Origin: Triangularia verruculosa
Lineage: Eukaryota > Ascomycota > Sordariomycetes > Sordariales > Podosporaceae
Assembly (NCBI GenBank): GCA_033296885.1
Contig: MU863948.1
Span: 1 to 64,000, forward strand
Direction of reading: 5' to 3'
Length of the DNA: 64,000 nucleotides
This document shows positions 23,416 through 36,171 of the stretch, piece by piece. Each line of letters opens with the position of its first letter. Position 1 is the first letter of the stretch. The position numbers and the translations under genes were made by a program. Under the pieces are notes generated by a model. It had not been told where the DNA came from. It searched no databases and saw nothing but the letters and a program-made list of their open reading frames with translations.

Positions 23416-24555
23416 TCATTCCGTTTTCCGCCCTTTGACGATTTCCCTCCTCCGTGAAACCCAGGGTTCCCAGCCGCAAAGAAGCAGCGGCCTGATCAAT
23501 GGGTAGGAGCTCTTGTACTCTGCAGGCATCACCGATATTACTCCGTCTACCGCAAAGACAGGCTGGTTTTTTACTCGGGCAACACGGCAAACCCTGTCTA
23601 CCGCGTTGTGGGCATCAACCTCGTGGCTCGGCACCCAATGATAAGTTACCACCAAGCTTTGTAGTTTGAACCGGGACTGGAGCCTCAACAGGGCCGTCTC
23701 TGCATGGAGAATCTCCTCCACGACCTGGCCGAACCACGAGCCGTCTTCTGAACCCCTTCTGATTAGACCTTGAGCGGCCTTTTCCCGGTCTTTTTTGCGC
23801 CGCCTCAGTCCTACCAATAAGCCACGGTCATCGCAGAATACGTCCACCCGGACATGTGCAGGCCTATGGGCGGCACTCACCACCTCCGACTCCCATATGC
23901 CGCATATCGCCTCCTCAGCTTTGTGCAGTCCTTCAAAGACCGCTGTAGCCTCACACATGGCAGAGCCTGTCGACACATTCATTGGCCATCCGCAGGTGAT
24001 TCTCTGACCATGCTCCGTGGTAGATGGAAGGTACCTGTTGATTGAGACCGCATATGCCGCCTGTACTTCTCCATCGTCACAGCTGATCGCAGAACCATCA
24101 CAGAACACAGCGATCTGGCAGTCTTCAGTTGTTGAGGCGTGATTAGCGGCCCGGACCGCGGTTCTGATCGCTTTGCGCCTTTTTCTAGTCAATACTATAC
24201 CCGCATCATCCGTGGCCTGCTCACATAATGTCGTGGAGGACTTCGGGGCGGTGCTCTCGAAGACAGCAAACGATGCTGTCACTCCAAGTCATCTCGTTAG
24301 TAAATGATCAGATCAGGATCGGCAAAAGCTACAAGCGCTGAAACCCAGGTTTGCCAACAGGCAAAGTTACCCACCAAGTAAACGCCTCAAAAGCTCAGAT
24401 ACCCAAGCCTTGGCAAGGTTGGATAAACTGACATATCTCCACCTGTCTCTCCTCTCAACATCATTGTCACTTGAACGCTTCTGTTGCTGAGTGGAATTTC
24501 GACGACAAGAGCTCCATGGCGAGGGCTGCTGGGCCTGTCCTGCAAAGCTTGAATC
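23416..24555 (-). CDS. RNase H-like domain protein, 5' end unresolved
   Basis: The main exon runs 24275-23416 and encodes an RNase H fold with all four expected acidic positions: Asp in VFCDGSA, Glu in AMCEATAVFEG, Asp in VDVFCDDRG, and the His-Asp end HWVPSHEVDAHNAVDRV. It has no early ATG. An open stretch upstream, 24555-24375, encodes RDRWRYVSLSNLAKAWVSEL and ends at GTGGGTAAC. With the acceptor at 24276 (GACAG) it splices in frame, with a TACTAAC-like branch site. No ATG was found in that upstream frame before a stop at 24556-24558, so another exon, or decay of the 5' end, is implied. Role unknown; it is a paralogue of the 47.8-kb gene. Confidence 0.65.
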
Positions 24556-25820
24556 TCAGTGGAAGGATTGAAATTGGGGGCCACTGGATCAAGTGGGGTA
24601 TCATCAACCCAGCATAAAAAGGCTAAAACCCACGGGAAGTGTTTCCAGACAACCTCGAATCAACGAGACACCAACCAGTACTTCTGGGGCTGGGTGGGCG
24701 CGTGTTATAACAGTGCGGGCGGGTTGTCGGAAATCGAGATGGAAAGTGAGGGCGCAAGTTATGCATTTTTCGCGAAGACGTTTCTTTCCAAGTCTGAGCA
24801 TTAGAGGAGGCAAGTGAATTTATCCGTAGTTTTGCGAGTCACTTTCCATCTATGTAACAAACGGCACCATGCGAATTACAAGTTGCTTTTCCATCAATGT
24901 TTGCCCGCACGTGTTTGTTGCACCTTGCTTTGTCAGCATCAACCGTGTCGGACCTCCCCGCACCAAATGGAAGGCAGTGTGCTGCATCATCGTCGCCCAT
25001 GTGTCGTTTAACACCGCGTTACAACTTCAGATCCAGCCAAACTGTTTCATCTCGAGCCAAGCATTGTTTTAGCTTGACATCAATTACCTACCGCCGAACT
25101 ATGCGATCACTGGGGTCGTCTCAGGGACAACCACCGTCAATACATACCTAACGGTTCTAGGCAGCGGGAGCAGCAACCATGGACAACCGGTTGCGAATAG
25201 CTGTCTAGGCCTGAGACCGAACTACTAGCATGTTCAATCAATAGGAATATCAGCAACTCTGCCAGTCCCGCGAATCAACTCGATTGTAATAAGGAGGTAG
25301 TGGAAACCTTCAAAGAGCTGAAGATAAAATAGGTAAGCGTCAGCTTGGTATGTTATCCCTGAATTTGGGTCGCGCCGCAGGCCTGCATCCTTCGCTAATA
25401 AAAATGGAAACAACTGATATTTTTCCTCAGATGAGTGGCCAACTGCACCCAACGTACCTCTCGAATGCAACCACAACACAACCGCCAAGACATCAGAGTA
25501 AACAGTGTCAGGGACCGTCACCCGAGATCAAGATGCACTGTCCGGAATGCTGGTGCTTGCGGCGGTGAATCAAGCTCGCCGTTATCCATCTCGCATCCTC
25601 TTCGTAACGCGTTCATTGTAGTCCAACACACCGACACGTTACTCGACAGCGTATAGCTTCACTGCATCCCATGCCCGAGTCCAATATACTGCGCAGGTGA
25701 GGTACCTATCATCTCTCCAAAAAGCGCGGTTGAATAAAAGACACCGACCGACCTGTTTTAGGTACCTTATTTGACATCATTGCTGACCGGTTTTGAAGCG
25801 CCTAGCCGCCGTTTCTCATT
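24556..25820. other. Intergenic, no gene seen
   Basis: Several 65-95 codon frames on both strands lack domain features. A missing first exon of the RNase H-like gene could lie at the left edge. The right edge is the P450 promoter. Confidence 0.4.
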
Positions 25821-27447
25821 ATGTTCGAGTTGGTGTCAACACAGACGATTCTGTCCGCGACAGTCGGATGTCTAGTGGCCACATATCTCCTCTTCTACGC
25901 GGTTCTACACCTGACCCAGGATGAAAAGGAACCACCGCTCGTGTCGACGGTTGTGCCATTCCTTAGCCCCTTGATAGGAATGGTGAAATGGAGCATGGGA
26001 TTCTACACACACATGCGAGACAAGTACAAGGACCTGCCTATCTATACCCTCCGGCTCCCAGGAATCCGCCTATACGTCGTCAACTCCACGAACCTCATCC
26101 CTGTGGTCCAACGGCAATGGCGGATCTTGATATTCCCTCCAGTCACTGCCCGGGCCTCTGAATTTGCGATGGGTGGAAGTAAAGAGGCTCTTGCGATCAT
26201 GCGAGAGGATATGATCACTGACAACGGCTTCATGCATTCGTTCATCAGAGCTACCCATCCAGCTCTGTCCAATGGCCCAGTCCTTGATGGGCTCAATGGC
26301 AATGCTCTGGAGGTGCTGACGGCGTCACTTGATAACATCGCTAGCCAGGGTCACAAGAAGGCAAAGATGTACGATTGGATGCGTCACGAGTTCCTCATGG
26401 CCACCACGGACAGTGTCTATGGCCCTCACAATCCGCTTCGTGACCCAAGCAACGAGGCTGCCTGGCATGTCTATCATCCGACCATCATGTTTCTCATGCT
26501 AGGCGTGATCCCCCTCCGGTATGTGTCTTCGTCCCAAGCGCAGTTCTTACCAACAGACTGACAAACAGTCTATCAGGGTCTTCCGCAGCGCAATCAACGC
26601 TCGCGATCAGCTCGCCAAGGCTTTCAAAGACTACCACATAAACCGTCACTACACCCAGGGCTCAGTCTACATCCAGCAATGGACACAACACTTCGTCAGC
26701 TGGGGCATCTCCGCCGATGACATCGGCCGCTTCCACAACGGCGCTACGTTCGCTCTGGTCGCCAACACAATTCCCACTGCGTTCTGGATGGTTTATCACA
26801 TTTTCTCCGACCCCAGCGTAACTGAAGACTGCCGCAATGAGGTGCTCAAAGCTGTGACCATGACGGAGGAGAACGGGGTACAAGTCTGCACCGTCCGTGC
26901 CAAAACCATCAAGGAAAACTGCCCAACCCTTGTCTCCACCTTCCAAGAAGTATTTCGCGTACACGGCATGGCAAACTCCGTCAGAATTGCGAACGAGGAT
27001 CATCTGCTTGATGGGAAATACCTGATTAAGAAAGGGGGAATGATCATGATGCCTGCTCGGGTGCAGCACCACTCCAAAGAAATCTGGGGAGATGATGTCG
27101 AGGTTTTCAACGCAAGACGGTTCGTCAGAAAACCGGGGGGGCCAAAGCCCAATCCAGTTGCCTTCCGGGGATTTGGTGGCGGGACTACGTTATGTCCTGG
27201 GAGGCATTTTGCGACAACCGAGATTCTTCTTTTTACCGCGACGCTGCTGTTGAGGTTTGATGTCTTGCCTGCTGGTGGGGGAGAGTGGGTCATGCCAACG
27301 ACGGAGAAGTCATCACAGGCTGAAGCGATGGAGCAGCCGGATTTTGATATCGAGATTGAGCTGACGCCACGTCCGGGGGCTGGGAGAAAGTGGCGGGTGT
27401 CCTTTGAGGGGACTGGAGAGGCGGCGCTGGTGGCTGAGGATTTGTGA
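25821..27447 (+). CDS. Cytochrome P450 monooxygenase
   Basis: Two exons, 25821-26518 and 26577-27447, with a 58-bp intron (GTATGT...TATCAG), giving 522 aa. The N-terminal membrane anchor is LSATVGCLVATYLLFYAVLH, so the enzyme should sit in the ER membrane facing the cytosol. The I-helix region is GATFALVANTIPTAFW; the ExxR motif is EVFR at about 357-360; the heme loop is FGGGTTLCPGRHFA with Cys about 439. The overall pattern is nearest to the fungal CYP7/CYP8-like (sterol or prostanoid hydroxylase-like) group, which is inference. It lies convergent to the alpha-galactosidase gene and is not obviously part of a cluster. Confidence 0.93.
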
Positions 27448-27860
27448 GGATCACCGGTGGTGTACTTGGTTGACACGTTGCGATAAAAGCCCAGAGCGAA
27501 AGGAGAGGATAATTGCTACAGCGGTTGGGTTTGGAAAGATTTTTTGACGTGAGCTTTTTGCTTTGTGGTGGTGGTGGGTTCGTTGATGATGACAAAAGAT
27601 ACCACTGCCGCCTTCATGACGTGCTTTTGTTCCCTGGTGTCTGAACTTCCACCGCAAAAAACCATCAACACCGCCATTGCCGTAATCTTCCTCGCCCTCT
27701 TTCTTTGCCGGTAACATTAAATCCATCGACACAAAATCCTAATGAGGTTCATTCTCTCTAGACCCTACCACGCTATTCAATGGGGTAGAATACCTAATCA
27801 GGCTCAATATTTGGCTGAGAGAGGTAATTGGAGGTTCTGAAGTCCAGTGCGGTCATGGGC
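27448..27860. other. Convergent 3' intergenic space
   Basis: Lies between the P450 stop and the last exon of the minus-strand alpha-galactosidase. It should hold both terminators. The open frames seen here are shadows. Confidence 0.5.
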
Positions 27861-29383
27861 CTATTTCGGAGACCAGTTCGGGTTGGGATGTTTTCCTGGA
27901 AATCACGGTCAGTTGCCTTGTCATATTATCTCACGGGACACCACCACAGGATATTACTTACCATCTACCGTTGTGATCCTCAGCGCGGCGGTATCATGAG
28001 TCTTGACCTCCAGCTCAAAGTACTCCTTGAATGTCCCGATGTCCTCCCCGGTCCACATATCATGGACAAGGAGTTCTTCACTCGCAGTTGCGTTCAACGG
28101 AGGAATTTCCGCAAAGACAGCACGCATCTGTACGGCCACATCTTGGGTGTTGAGCAAGAAAACATGGATCCCCTTCACCGATGTGCCCACCCAAAACGCA
28201 GCAGGGTGCTCCATGTCCGATGTACCAGCTGGCCTATCGTTGCCCCACTTGTAGGGCATGGCTGACGCGCCATAAACAGGGTCCTGGTTGAAGTCAATCA
28301 ACTCCCTGTTGGACAGGATGTCGAGGATGGGCTTTCTCAATCCCAGGGTATCCAATGGGGTACCGATAATCAGCGGGCTCTTCAGCGCGCACCAAAGCGC
28401 AAAGTGACTCCGGTTCTCCTCCAGCGTCAAGTCCCCGTTGCCGACCTCAAGCATATCCCAATCGTTATGGGCCCCAAAGTCGGTCCACTCCCAGGTGAGC
28501 GAAGCCTGATTCACAATGGGCATCAGGCCCCAGCTCCACTTCTCTTTGCCTTTCCATGCAGGGAAGATGTCACCCCACATCCTCCAGGAATGGCCGGTGC
28601 TGTTGCCCCATTCCTGGACGCGTGCGTGTCCCCAAACGCAGAGTGAGTATTGGATGGTGCGGTTCTGTTTCTGGAGGGCGTCACCCATGGTCCGGTAGCG
28701 CTTGGCTGTGTTGGATGTTCCCCAGTCATAGCCAGGGGGGGCCCTGCCGCTTTCTGGTTCCTCGGGAATGTACTCGTACTCATCGACCCACTCAGAAGGG
28801 ACGTTGCAATTGTCGTATTTGAGGTCTGGGGGTTCTACGTAAGTTTCATACAGCAGTGCATGATCTTGGAAACTTACAATCAATGCCCCATTTGCTAAAG
28901 GTGGCAGCGTCAAGTTCTTCATAGCCCAATGACCCAGCATAGCCTCCGCATGTATCGGTACCTGTGTGGTGGAGCTGTAGTCAGTCCAGATGAACAAGGC
29001 CATGTGGGAAGCTCAAGGGGGAACCAACCTGCATCGCCGTAGATGCCCAACTTGAGACCCAGCGAGTGGACCACCTCTGCCGTCTTAACAATTCCTCGAG
29101 GAAACTTGTTGGCGTCAGGAATGAGTTCGTTGGTAGTTGCGTTGCGTCGTAACTCTTTGTCGCTCCAGCAGTCGTCGATGTTGACATATTCATAGCCGAG
29201 ATCCTTGAGGCCCAGGTCGACTAATTGCCTGGCGACGGTGGTGAAGACGTCTTCGCTGATGTTGCATTCGTATTCGTTCCACGAGTTCCAGCCCATAGCT
29301 GGAAGACGCCCCGTCCCATCTGGACTGACGAGAGCGGCCGCTAAGGAGGCTAGCCCGAGAAGCTGACCTGCAACGAGGGCCAT
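27861..29383 (-). CDS. GH27 alpha-galactosidase, secreted
   Basis: Four exons, 29383-29029, 28961-28878, 28825-27962 and 27895-27861, giving 445 aa. Introns are 67, 52 and 66 bp. The tiny last exon adds KHPNPNWSPK after the GATG/GTAAGT donor; without it the frame ends early at 27954. A signal peptide is visible (MALVAGQLLGLASLAAALVS), followed by the GH27 start GRLPAMGWNSWNEYECNI. GDAGTDTCGGYAGSLGYE is restored by splicing. The nucleophile is Asp151 (KYDNC) and the acid/base Asp270 (DWDMLEVGNG). It hydrolyses terminal alpha-1,6-galactose from oligosaccharides and galactomannans outside the cell. An in-frame ATG at 29431 would push the signal sequence inward, so 29383 is chosen. Confidence 0.93.
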
Positions 29384-32300
29384 TGTGCGTTTTGTAGGTA
29401 TGGTTTTTGGGAGGATGTCTGTTGTTGTCATTTTCTTGCTCGGAAAACAAGTCTTGGGCCTGAATTTCAGTGATTCTGTAACTGGTGAGGGAATGTTGAC
29501 CTGCCGTATTAGAGGATCACAGCACGGCGGGGTTGCTCCGCGAAGCACGGATTTTCGGCCCCGGTTACCGAGAATTTCCACCACTAACTCGCTGGAGACT
29601 GTCTGTGAGATGCCGGTCAGCCCACATACCTATCTCGACTGCTTTTGACAGCATGTGAGTTGCAGCACTGCTCACCTACTTAGCTCCAGCGCAAATCATT
29701 CTTTCAGTATATGCGGTCTGCATGCATAACCCAGGTGGGAACTTGATGCGTTTGGAAGCTTGACCGATACGGCGATGAGCAACAATTCCAGAGGTCTGAT
29801 TCATGGCCGGGTTATGGGCAGTGTTGCAAGCACCGGGTTGGGACTGAATTTGATAGGTGCTACGGTCTGGTAACAGTTGAATAGCGAGGCCAAGAGCCCG
29901 GTGCAGACTGACAGGAAGTTCAAACTGGGAGCATGGAGGTGGGTGTATGCCAGCGCTCCACCGGTATCAAACTCGCCAAAGGTAGAGGTACCTACCTGGT
30001 ACCTATGGTGGTGCAGTGATACTCACAACTACCATGAGTCTGGTCGGCACAGGTCCAATTCCTCTAGATGATACAGATTCAACCCAGTTATGAGGCCAAT
30101 TCTTTTTCATTTTCGCGCTTTCTAATCTTTTTTCGTAAAAAGGCCTGCCCGTCAATCTTACGATGTAAGTTACTCGAATATCACCATCTTTCCCTCGAGT
30201 TCTAGGTTCCCTCAATATATGTAGTGGACTGAGCTTCAGATCTCATCTTGAATCGTTCTACAGAGCGCATCGGAACCGGCGTTGATGCCCAAGCTGCAAC
30301 AACCTGGAAGGCTACATGCGGCCTTGGAGGCCCTCCCTCGGCCACATCTCTACACCGGCAGGAAACACCACTATCCCAGGTCACAGTCGTGTAAATCTGA
30401 ATTCTAATAGAGCAACGAAGCATTACCGGTGCAGTCCCCGTCTATCTGTTGTCGTGTGGTCGGAAGGTCATTGTCACAAACTGAAGCTACCTACCCCACC
30501 ATCTTGATGAGCAGCTTCAGGGCGGCCAAGTGTTTCTTAAGAAAGGGTCCTTGCAAGCAGACTCTCCTTCGTTCCTTTCAGAATCCCTTGAATGCTATGG
30601 ACTGAATGAAATGTTTTTTGAACTTTACTCGAGGCCCGTCGCTCCTTTGACCACACAGCAAACAGGTTGCGCCACCACCCTCCTTATATGAAGGTGGCCG
30701 CCAATAACTCCTCTCGGCCTCATGTTCAATCAAGACCAAACAGATTCTGAATCCAATTGTAAGTTGAAAAAGCTCCGAGAGTCGACGGCGGAACTAGAAG
30801 GTGAAGGATCAGGAGCTGCGTCTGTTCTATTGGGTGATCTATCGCCCCTTTGGATTTATTGTCTAGGTGCCTACCAGGTAGCTTATCCCATTGCTTATCA
30901 CCTTTCACTCTTTCTTTGTATAGGTATAGTAATTTACTGAAAACATGAGGGCTATCCGATGACCTGCTAACCTATCAGTCGCTACTTGAGAATCGAAATT
31001 TATTGCGTCGACCGAACTCACCACCCTCCCCACCGCCCTCCCCACCGCCCGCAAGGACACAAGTGCACACCTCGATCAAGTTAGGGGCGCCCACCGGCCC
31101 GTCACAAGCTCTGCCAGGAAGTTTGCTTCCCAGGTCAGCCAGACTCAGGTACCTCCGCGTTGCCATTCGCCAACAGATGATGGCCACTCCTCCGCCGTCT
31201 TCACAAGCGCCCGTCGGTTTGTCACATCAAGGTCAACGGCTCAGCAATATGGCGGACTGGCACTGAATGCAGACATCCTTCAAAGGAACGTAGATGCAAG
31301 CCTGGAAGCACAACAAGTGCAACAGCACACTTCAACCGCACGAAACTTCCAGCCGAATGTATTCTAAGATGCGTGACGCACCGACGACCCCCATGAGGTC
31401 GGCGCTTAAGGTAGTGTAGACGACCGCGTACTTGCCCGGCTCGGAAACGCTGGCTTGGCCATCGCCAGACCCGTTGCAGAAAAAGTTCAGGCGAATCTCA
31501 TCGATGTTCGATTCATCATTGTGACTAGAGCACAGTCCTCTTCCGAATCTTTCAAAAAGAATTTTGTATGGGGTATATTTTGTTATTACCTCTGTTGTCT
31601 TGCTGGAATACCTACGAAAAGACTATGTACCTAGAAAGCAGAAGTTGGACCACAATAGCTGACATCATGTATATACCGCTAGGAGTACTTGATCGAAAAG
31701 CTTGCCAACGGGGTCGTGAGAACGCTTCTTTTCCCTCGTTTTCGAACGCTGCTGGTGGTGAGCTCGGATGGGTTGGGCAGCGTTCGACGGACGCTGCTGG
31801 TGGTGAGCTCGGGTGGGTTGGGTAGCATTCGACGGCCTGTATTTGTCGTGGGCAGTCCGCTGATCAAAATAGTAAAAAGTATACAACGTTTTGCAAAGCA
31901 ACTACGAAAACTGAGACAGGGCATAGGTCGTTAAGTACCTAACTGCCTTGTCAGCATGACAGCTAATATTTCATGAGCTCGTCTTGTGTGCTACCTACCT
32001 ACCATACCGTAGGTAGCGAGGACCGATGTAAAAATTGTGAGGGTTCTTAATCGTGTAAGCGCCCGAGTTCGGTTTCCAAGTTGACTACCTGAAACTTAGG
32101 CCTCTTACTGTCCTCCACTTATACCACCCACTGGCTCTTACACTTACCGTATGTATACCTACCTACCTATATAAGAGCCGGTGGAGGCACCCCCCTTTGA
32201 TCTTTCCCCCGGGGTCAACTGGCCCTACAGTGGGTTGGCGCTACATTTCTTTTTTTTACCTTTGTCGTTCCCCGTCCCCTTTTTCTTTTCATTATTTAAA

Positions 32301-32538
32301 AGTTTCTGTGCCAGGATGATATCTCAACAATCGTTGCACTGTGGTATTACATCTCCCAATTATTATCGCTGCTGATCTAACAGCAGCCCAGTCGCCGCAT
32401 CATGGCTGCACGCGGGACATTGCCGCTTCCAAAACCTTTCATATGCCAATAAGCGATTTCAGTTTACATGCCTCTGATCCGCCTTCCGCGAACATGAGCC
32501 CCCCCGATTATTCTCAACCTTCCCCTCAACCCCTCTCA
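29384..32538. other. Long intergenic region, no gene supported
   Basis: Many 60-85 codon frames, none with domain features or splice partners. It contains a 45-bp tandem duplication at 31746-31835 and TACCTACCTA-type motifs near 31990 and 32155. An unrecognised ncRNA cannot be excluded. Confidence 0.4.
31746..31835. repeat. 45-bp tandem duplication
   Basis: ACGCTGCTGGTGGTGAGCTC begins at 31746 and again at 31791. The two units differ mainly by A/G and C/T transitions. Two copies only. Confidence 0.7.
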
Positions 32539-33321
32539 TCAGTTAAGCTGCAATGACACCCCAGGCTTGGGCCACCGAACCGAATCCAACACACCCTCCT
32601 CCCGAAACTCCTTCGCCAGCTCGGGCTCCTGCTGTTTGAAATGATCCCACGACTCATGATGCATAGGAACCAACACATCAGCCTTGATATCCCGGAACAG
32701 CCGCGCCCCCTGGCGGCCGCACATGGTGATTTGCAAGTCATCGAACGTCGCCTTCCCCAGGTTCATCAACGCAATCACAATGTGGTACTTGTCCGCCATG
32801 CGCGCCAGCTCCGGCACATAGACTGTGTCGCCGGTAAAATAGATGGCATTCGGCTTCCCATCAGCCGCCACGCCAAAATCGTCTGTATGGACAATAAAGC
32901 CCACACATTCGTGCCCCGGCCAGTGCTTACATGGCGTGGCCGTGATGGTAAAGATCTTGCCGGCGATCCGGACCTCGCGCTGCTCCCAGTCCTTGAGGCC
33001 TATGACGCTGGGCCGCGGGGCGAGGTTCTTGGCGCCGTCGACGGTGGTAAAAACGCGTCTGCCGTCAAGGAGCTGGCGGCCGAGAGGGTCCAGGTTGTCG
33101 GCGTGGTTCTCATGGCTGAGGAGGACCGCGTCGATGTGGGGGAGCTGGTCCATTTTCAGGGCTGGGTTGTCGTGGACTTTGAGGATTTGCCCTGCGAACT
33201 CGAAGCCGGTGCCGGCGGGGGAGAAGAAGGGGTCGGTGAGGAAGGTGATGCCGTCGATTTCGAGGATGGCGGTGGCGGTGCCGATGTGAGTGATGCTCAC
33301 TTTGCTCTTGAAGGTAGACAT
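32539..33321 (-). CDS. Metallo-beta-lactamase-fold hydrolase (UlaG-like)
   Basis: Single exon, 260 aa. Motifs of the beta-lactamase-like metal-dependent hydrolase fold in order: ITFLTDPFFSPAGT, LLSHENHADNLD (the HxHxDH-type metal site in the variant form of the UPF0173/UlaG group), CKHWPGHECVGF, AIYFTGDTVYVPEL and VLVPMHHESWDHF. The layout is nearest to L-ascorbate-6-phosphate lactonase-like and NAPE-PLD-like proteins; substrate is unknown. The ATG at 33321 starts MSTFKSKVSITHIGTATAIL, typical for the family. An in-frame ATG at 33426 would add 35 residues of no visible conservation. No signal peptide; cytosolic. Confidence 0.9.
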   Translation of the reverse strand: MSTFKSKVSITHIGTATAILEIDGITFLTDPFFSPAGTGFEFAGQILKVHDNPALKMDQLPHIDAVLLSHENHADNLDPLGRQLLDGRRVFTTVDGAKNLAPRPSVIGLKDWEQREVRIAGKIFTITATPCKHWPGHECVGFIVHTDDFGVAADGKPNAIYFTGDTVYVPELARMADKYHIVIALMNLGKATFDDLQITMCGRQGARLFRDIKADVLVPMHHESWDHFKQQEPELAKEFREEGVLDSVRWPKPGVSLQLN

Positions 33322-34565
33322 GACTGCCGAAGATTTTGGGTTTGGAAAACAATGTCTCAAAGTGCTTTGGTTGACTGGTGTGGTTTGTCTGGTCAAGTGT
33401 GAATTTTGGACGATTGTTTGGTCCATGAGCGGATGACTTCAGAGTCTTTATGCAATTTTGACCTCGCTACCTGCCAGGAACAGTGCCACAACCCCATGAA
33501 GATGCTGATGTAAACCAAAGTGACTGTCTGCTTCCATGTAGAGACAATTAATAATTCAACACTAATCAACCTGGGTGAAATAGAGTACCAATTTTAAAGC
33601 GTCTTGAAGTTCGCTAGTCATGCATTCAGAGCAATGACATCTGATCCCGGATGCTCGGTCCCTGTCCACAGTGGCATCCACCTTGCTGCACAGTCTATTT
33701 TCAACAGTCCAACAGGGGTTTCACTACCAGGATCCAGTTGTTAGAGGACAGCCGTATTGGTAAACCAACATGAAGATACAAGATTAATGCTCTCGAACTC
33801 TCGCCATACACGTCCTGTCCGCCGATGATAGTAGTTTTCCAGGCCATTGAGATGACAGTTGGAGTTTTTGCACCGCAAAGAACACGCTAATTCGAAGCAC
33901 ACCATGATCATCCAGAGCTTTGGCCGGTCTAGACTCACCGTGTCATCGCAGGTCTTTCCAAAGGCCCACTCCTCCACGTGCGGCATCAAGAGCTTATTTG
34001 TAAGCTGGTCTTGGCGGAATATGCACCCTGAATAGGCTTAGTGTTTGATGGTGACCCCTGGCGGGGGCATTGTCCGCGTTGGGAGACCCTGCAAAGATTT
34101 CCAATTTTCCTGCCAGCATGCCGTTTGGAGGAAGTGAAATGGAAAAACGATTTGGAAAATACAGCCTCTTTTGAAGCCACCTCTAGGCCTATATTTTGCT
34201 ATCTGCTATTGAAAAGCAGGTGTTGATAGCCCGCGAAGGAAACCAACAAAACAACACGAGAGTTCGGGCGTATTTGCTTACCTAGGTTCCCATCCTGGGC
34301 TCGGTTTGTGAGTTAGGGCGGTTTACGAGCATTAATGGTTCAAAATGGAGACAATCCAGGTTTTGTCGTTTGAAAGACTCAGAGAGGCCTTGCAGGGGTC
34401 CCAATCCTGGCTCGTGTTTTCTTCCCTCCGGCCGGTGTGCCGAGAGACCGAGGAGGCCCTTCAAAATCTTGTCTCGGTGGTAGTTATAAACGCCTTTGTT
34501 ACGCCAGGGAGAATGCAACGAGTATTTGGGGTCTGGGGATCGTCTAGTCTAGTCTCCAAAGCAAC
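33322..34565. other. Divergent intergenic region, no gene seen
   Basis: Shared upstream space of the minus-strand hydrolase and the plus-strand transporter, 1.2 kb. Short frames show no features. Confidence 0.45.
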
Positions 34566-36171
34566 ATGGTCAACGTGAATCGAGTTATCCCCTGCCTACA
34601 GCCTGATTGTGCAGTTACTACGGATGAGGAATGGTCAGCAAATTCAAGACCCTCAATGGAATGCTCGACAAGAGGGCATCGCGGCCCGAATGAAGGTGTG
34701 TTGGAGATGATGGCGGCGCCAAGTCTGGCTTACAATGCCGGAGCTGTCGGGGCCACCGATCATACGCCACCAGATGGAGGTTTGGCGGCCTGGCTGTCTG
34801 GTACGCTCTCCGAGAAAGGCCGTTTGTCCCGATTTGATGCTTATCCCGTGTAATTTAGTCATGGCCGGATTCTTCGTCATCATGAACAGCTGGTATGTAT
34901 AACCAGCTCGTGTCATTCAGCCTCGTTCGATCCGCTCACCAGTCCACAAGGGGAATCATCATATCCTTCGGTATCTTCCAGACGTACTACGTTTCGATCC
35001 TGCATCTCCCTCCTTCCGACATCTCCTGGATCGGATCTCTTGCCGTTTTTCTCCTGTTCTTCGGCGGCATTGCGAGCGGTCGTCTCACGGATGCCGGTTA
35101 TTTCCGTGCCACAACCACACTCGGGTCGTTTCTCATTGTGTTTGGGTGCTTCATGACCTCTCTATGCACATCGTATTGGCAATTGGTGCTGGCCCAGGGG
35201 ATTTGCATTGGTATCGGGAACGGATGCTTGCTGGCGCCCATGATGACAGTTGTCTCGACGTACTTTGGTCGCAAGCTACCGCTCGCCATGGGCATTGCAG
35301 CATGCGGCAGTGTCGTGGGCGGTCTCATATACACTGGCATGGCGAGAGCGTTGTTGCCCAGTATCGGTTTCGGCTGGACACTGAGGGCAATTGCGTTCAT
35401 TCAACTCGGCACGCTGGCGTTGGCGATGATGGTGGTGCGACCAAGACAATTACCGGCAAAGAATGGGGAGATACTGCCCATGGTGGATTTCAGTGCTTTC
35501 AGAGAGCCTGCGTTCAGTTTGTTTGTCCTCGGCTCGTTCTTGGTATGTCGCGTTCCTCTTTCCCCACCGAAGGGAAGATAGTCGGGGTCCCGGCTCTTTG
35601 TTGACAAAACTGGACCCAGTCGTTCATGGGCGTCTTTTTTGGCTTCTTTTATCTGGCCTCATACGCGCGAGACATAAAGGGGATGACCTATGAAGACTCT
35701 CTGAATCTGTTGTTGGCCCTCAACGGAATCGGTTTCGCAGGCCGTCTGTTGCCGACCCCCCTCGCCAGACTCTTCGGTACTCTCAACACTTTCATCGCAC
35801 TGATGCTAGCCTCGGCGATGGCCATGTATACGTGGATCGCCGTGCATTCAACGGCCGGACTGTACGGTTGGACCGCCTTGTACAGCATCGCTGTAGGTGG
35901 TGTTCAGTCTTTGATGCCTGCGGCGGTAGCCGTGTTGAACTCGGATCTGCGCAAGGCGGGATCGCGTCTGGGAATTGTTTTTGGTGCTGTTGGCATCGGG
36001 TCTCTCATTGGGTCGCCAATCGCTGGGGGCCTCATTACTGCGAGAGCTGGATCCTATGTCAGAGCACAAGCCTTCTCAGGAAGTGCCTTGGCGGTGGGTG
36101 CTTTGCTCATCCTCGCGGCGAGAGAAATCAGGAGAAGGAAGACGAGTGCAAGCTTCTGGTCCAGGTTATAG
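34566..36171 (+). CDS. MFS transporter, monocarboxylate-transporter-like
   Basis: Four exons, 34566-34800, 34859-34892, 34951-35542 and 35620-36171, giving 470 aa. Introns are 58, 58 and 77 bp. The 34-bp second exon encodes VMAGFFVIMNSW, which completes helix 1 between PPDGGLAAWLS and GIIISFGIFQTYYVSIL. The PDGGxxAW start, DISWIGSLAVFLLFFGG, GICIGIGNGCLLAPMM and RPRQLP loop are hallmarks of fungal MCT-like members. About 12 hydrophobic segments; plasma membrane expected. The C-terminal half has ALNGIGFAGRLLPTPLA and SLIGSPIAGGLI. Substrate unknown. The first ATG has a good context (CAACATGG); a later start at residue 48 or 49 is possible. Confidence 0.9.

Noticed and set aside
20755..29383. 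Secondary-metabolite cluster around the Zn2Cys6 factor and P450
   Set aside because: No backbone enzyme (PKS, NRPS, terpene synthase) lies nearby, and the neighbours are an RNase H-like gene and a GH27 enzyme.
32641..33402. 253-codon plus-strand frame
   Set aside because: Antisense to the metallo-hydrolase gene; no motif.
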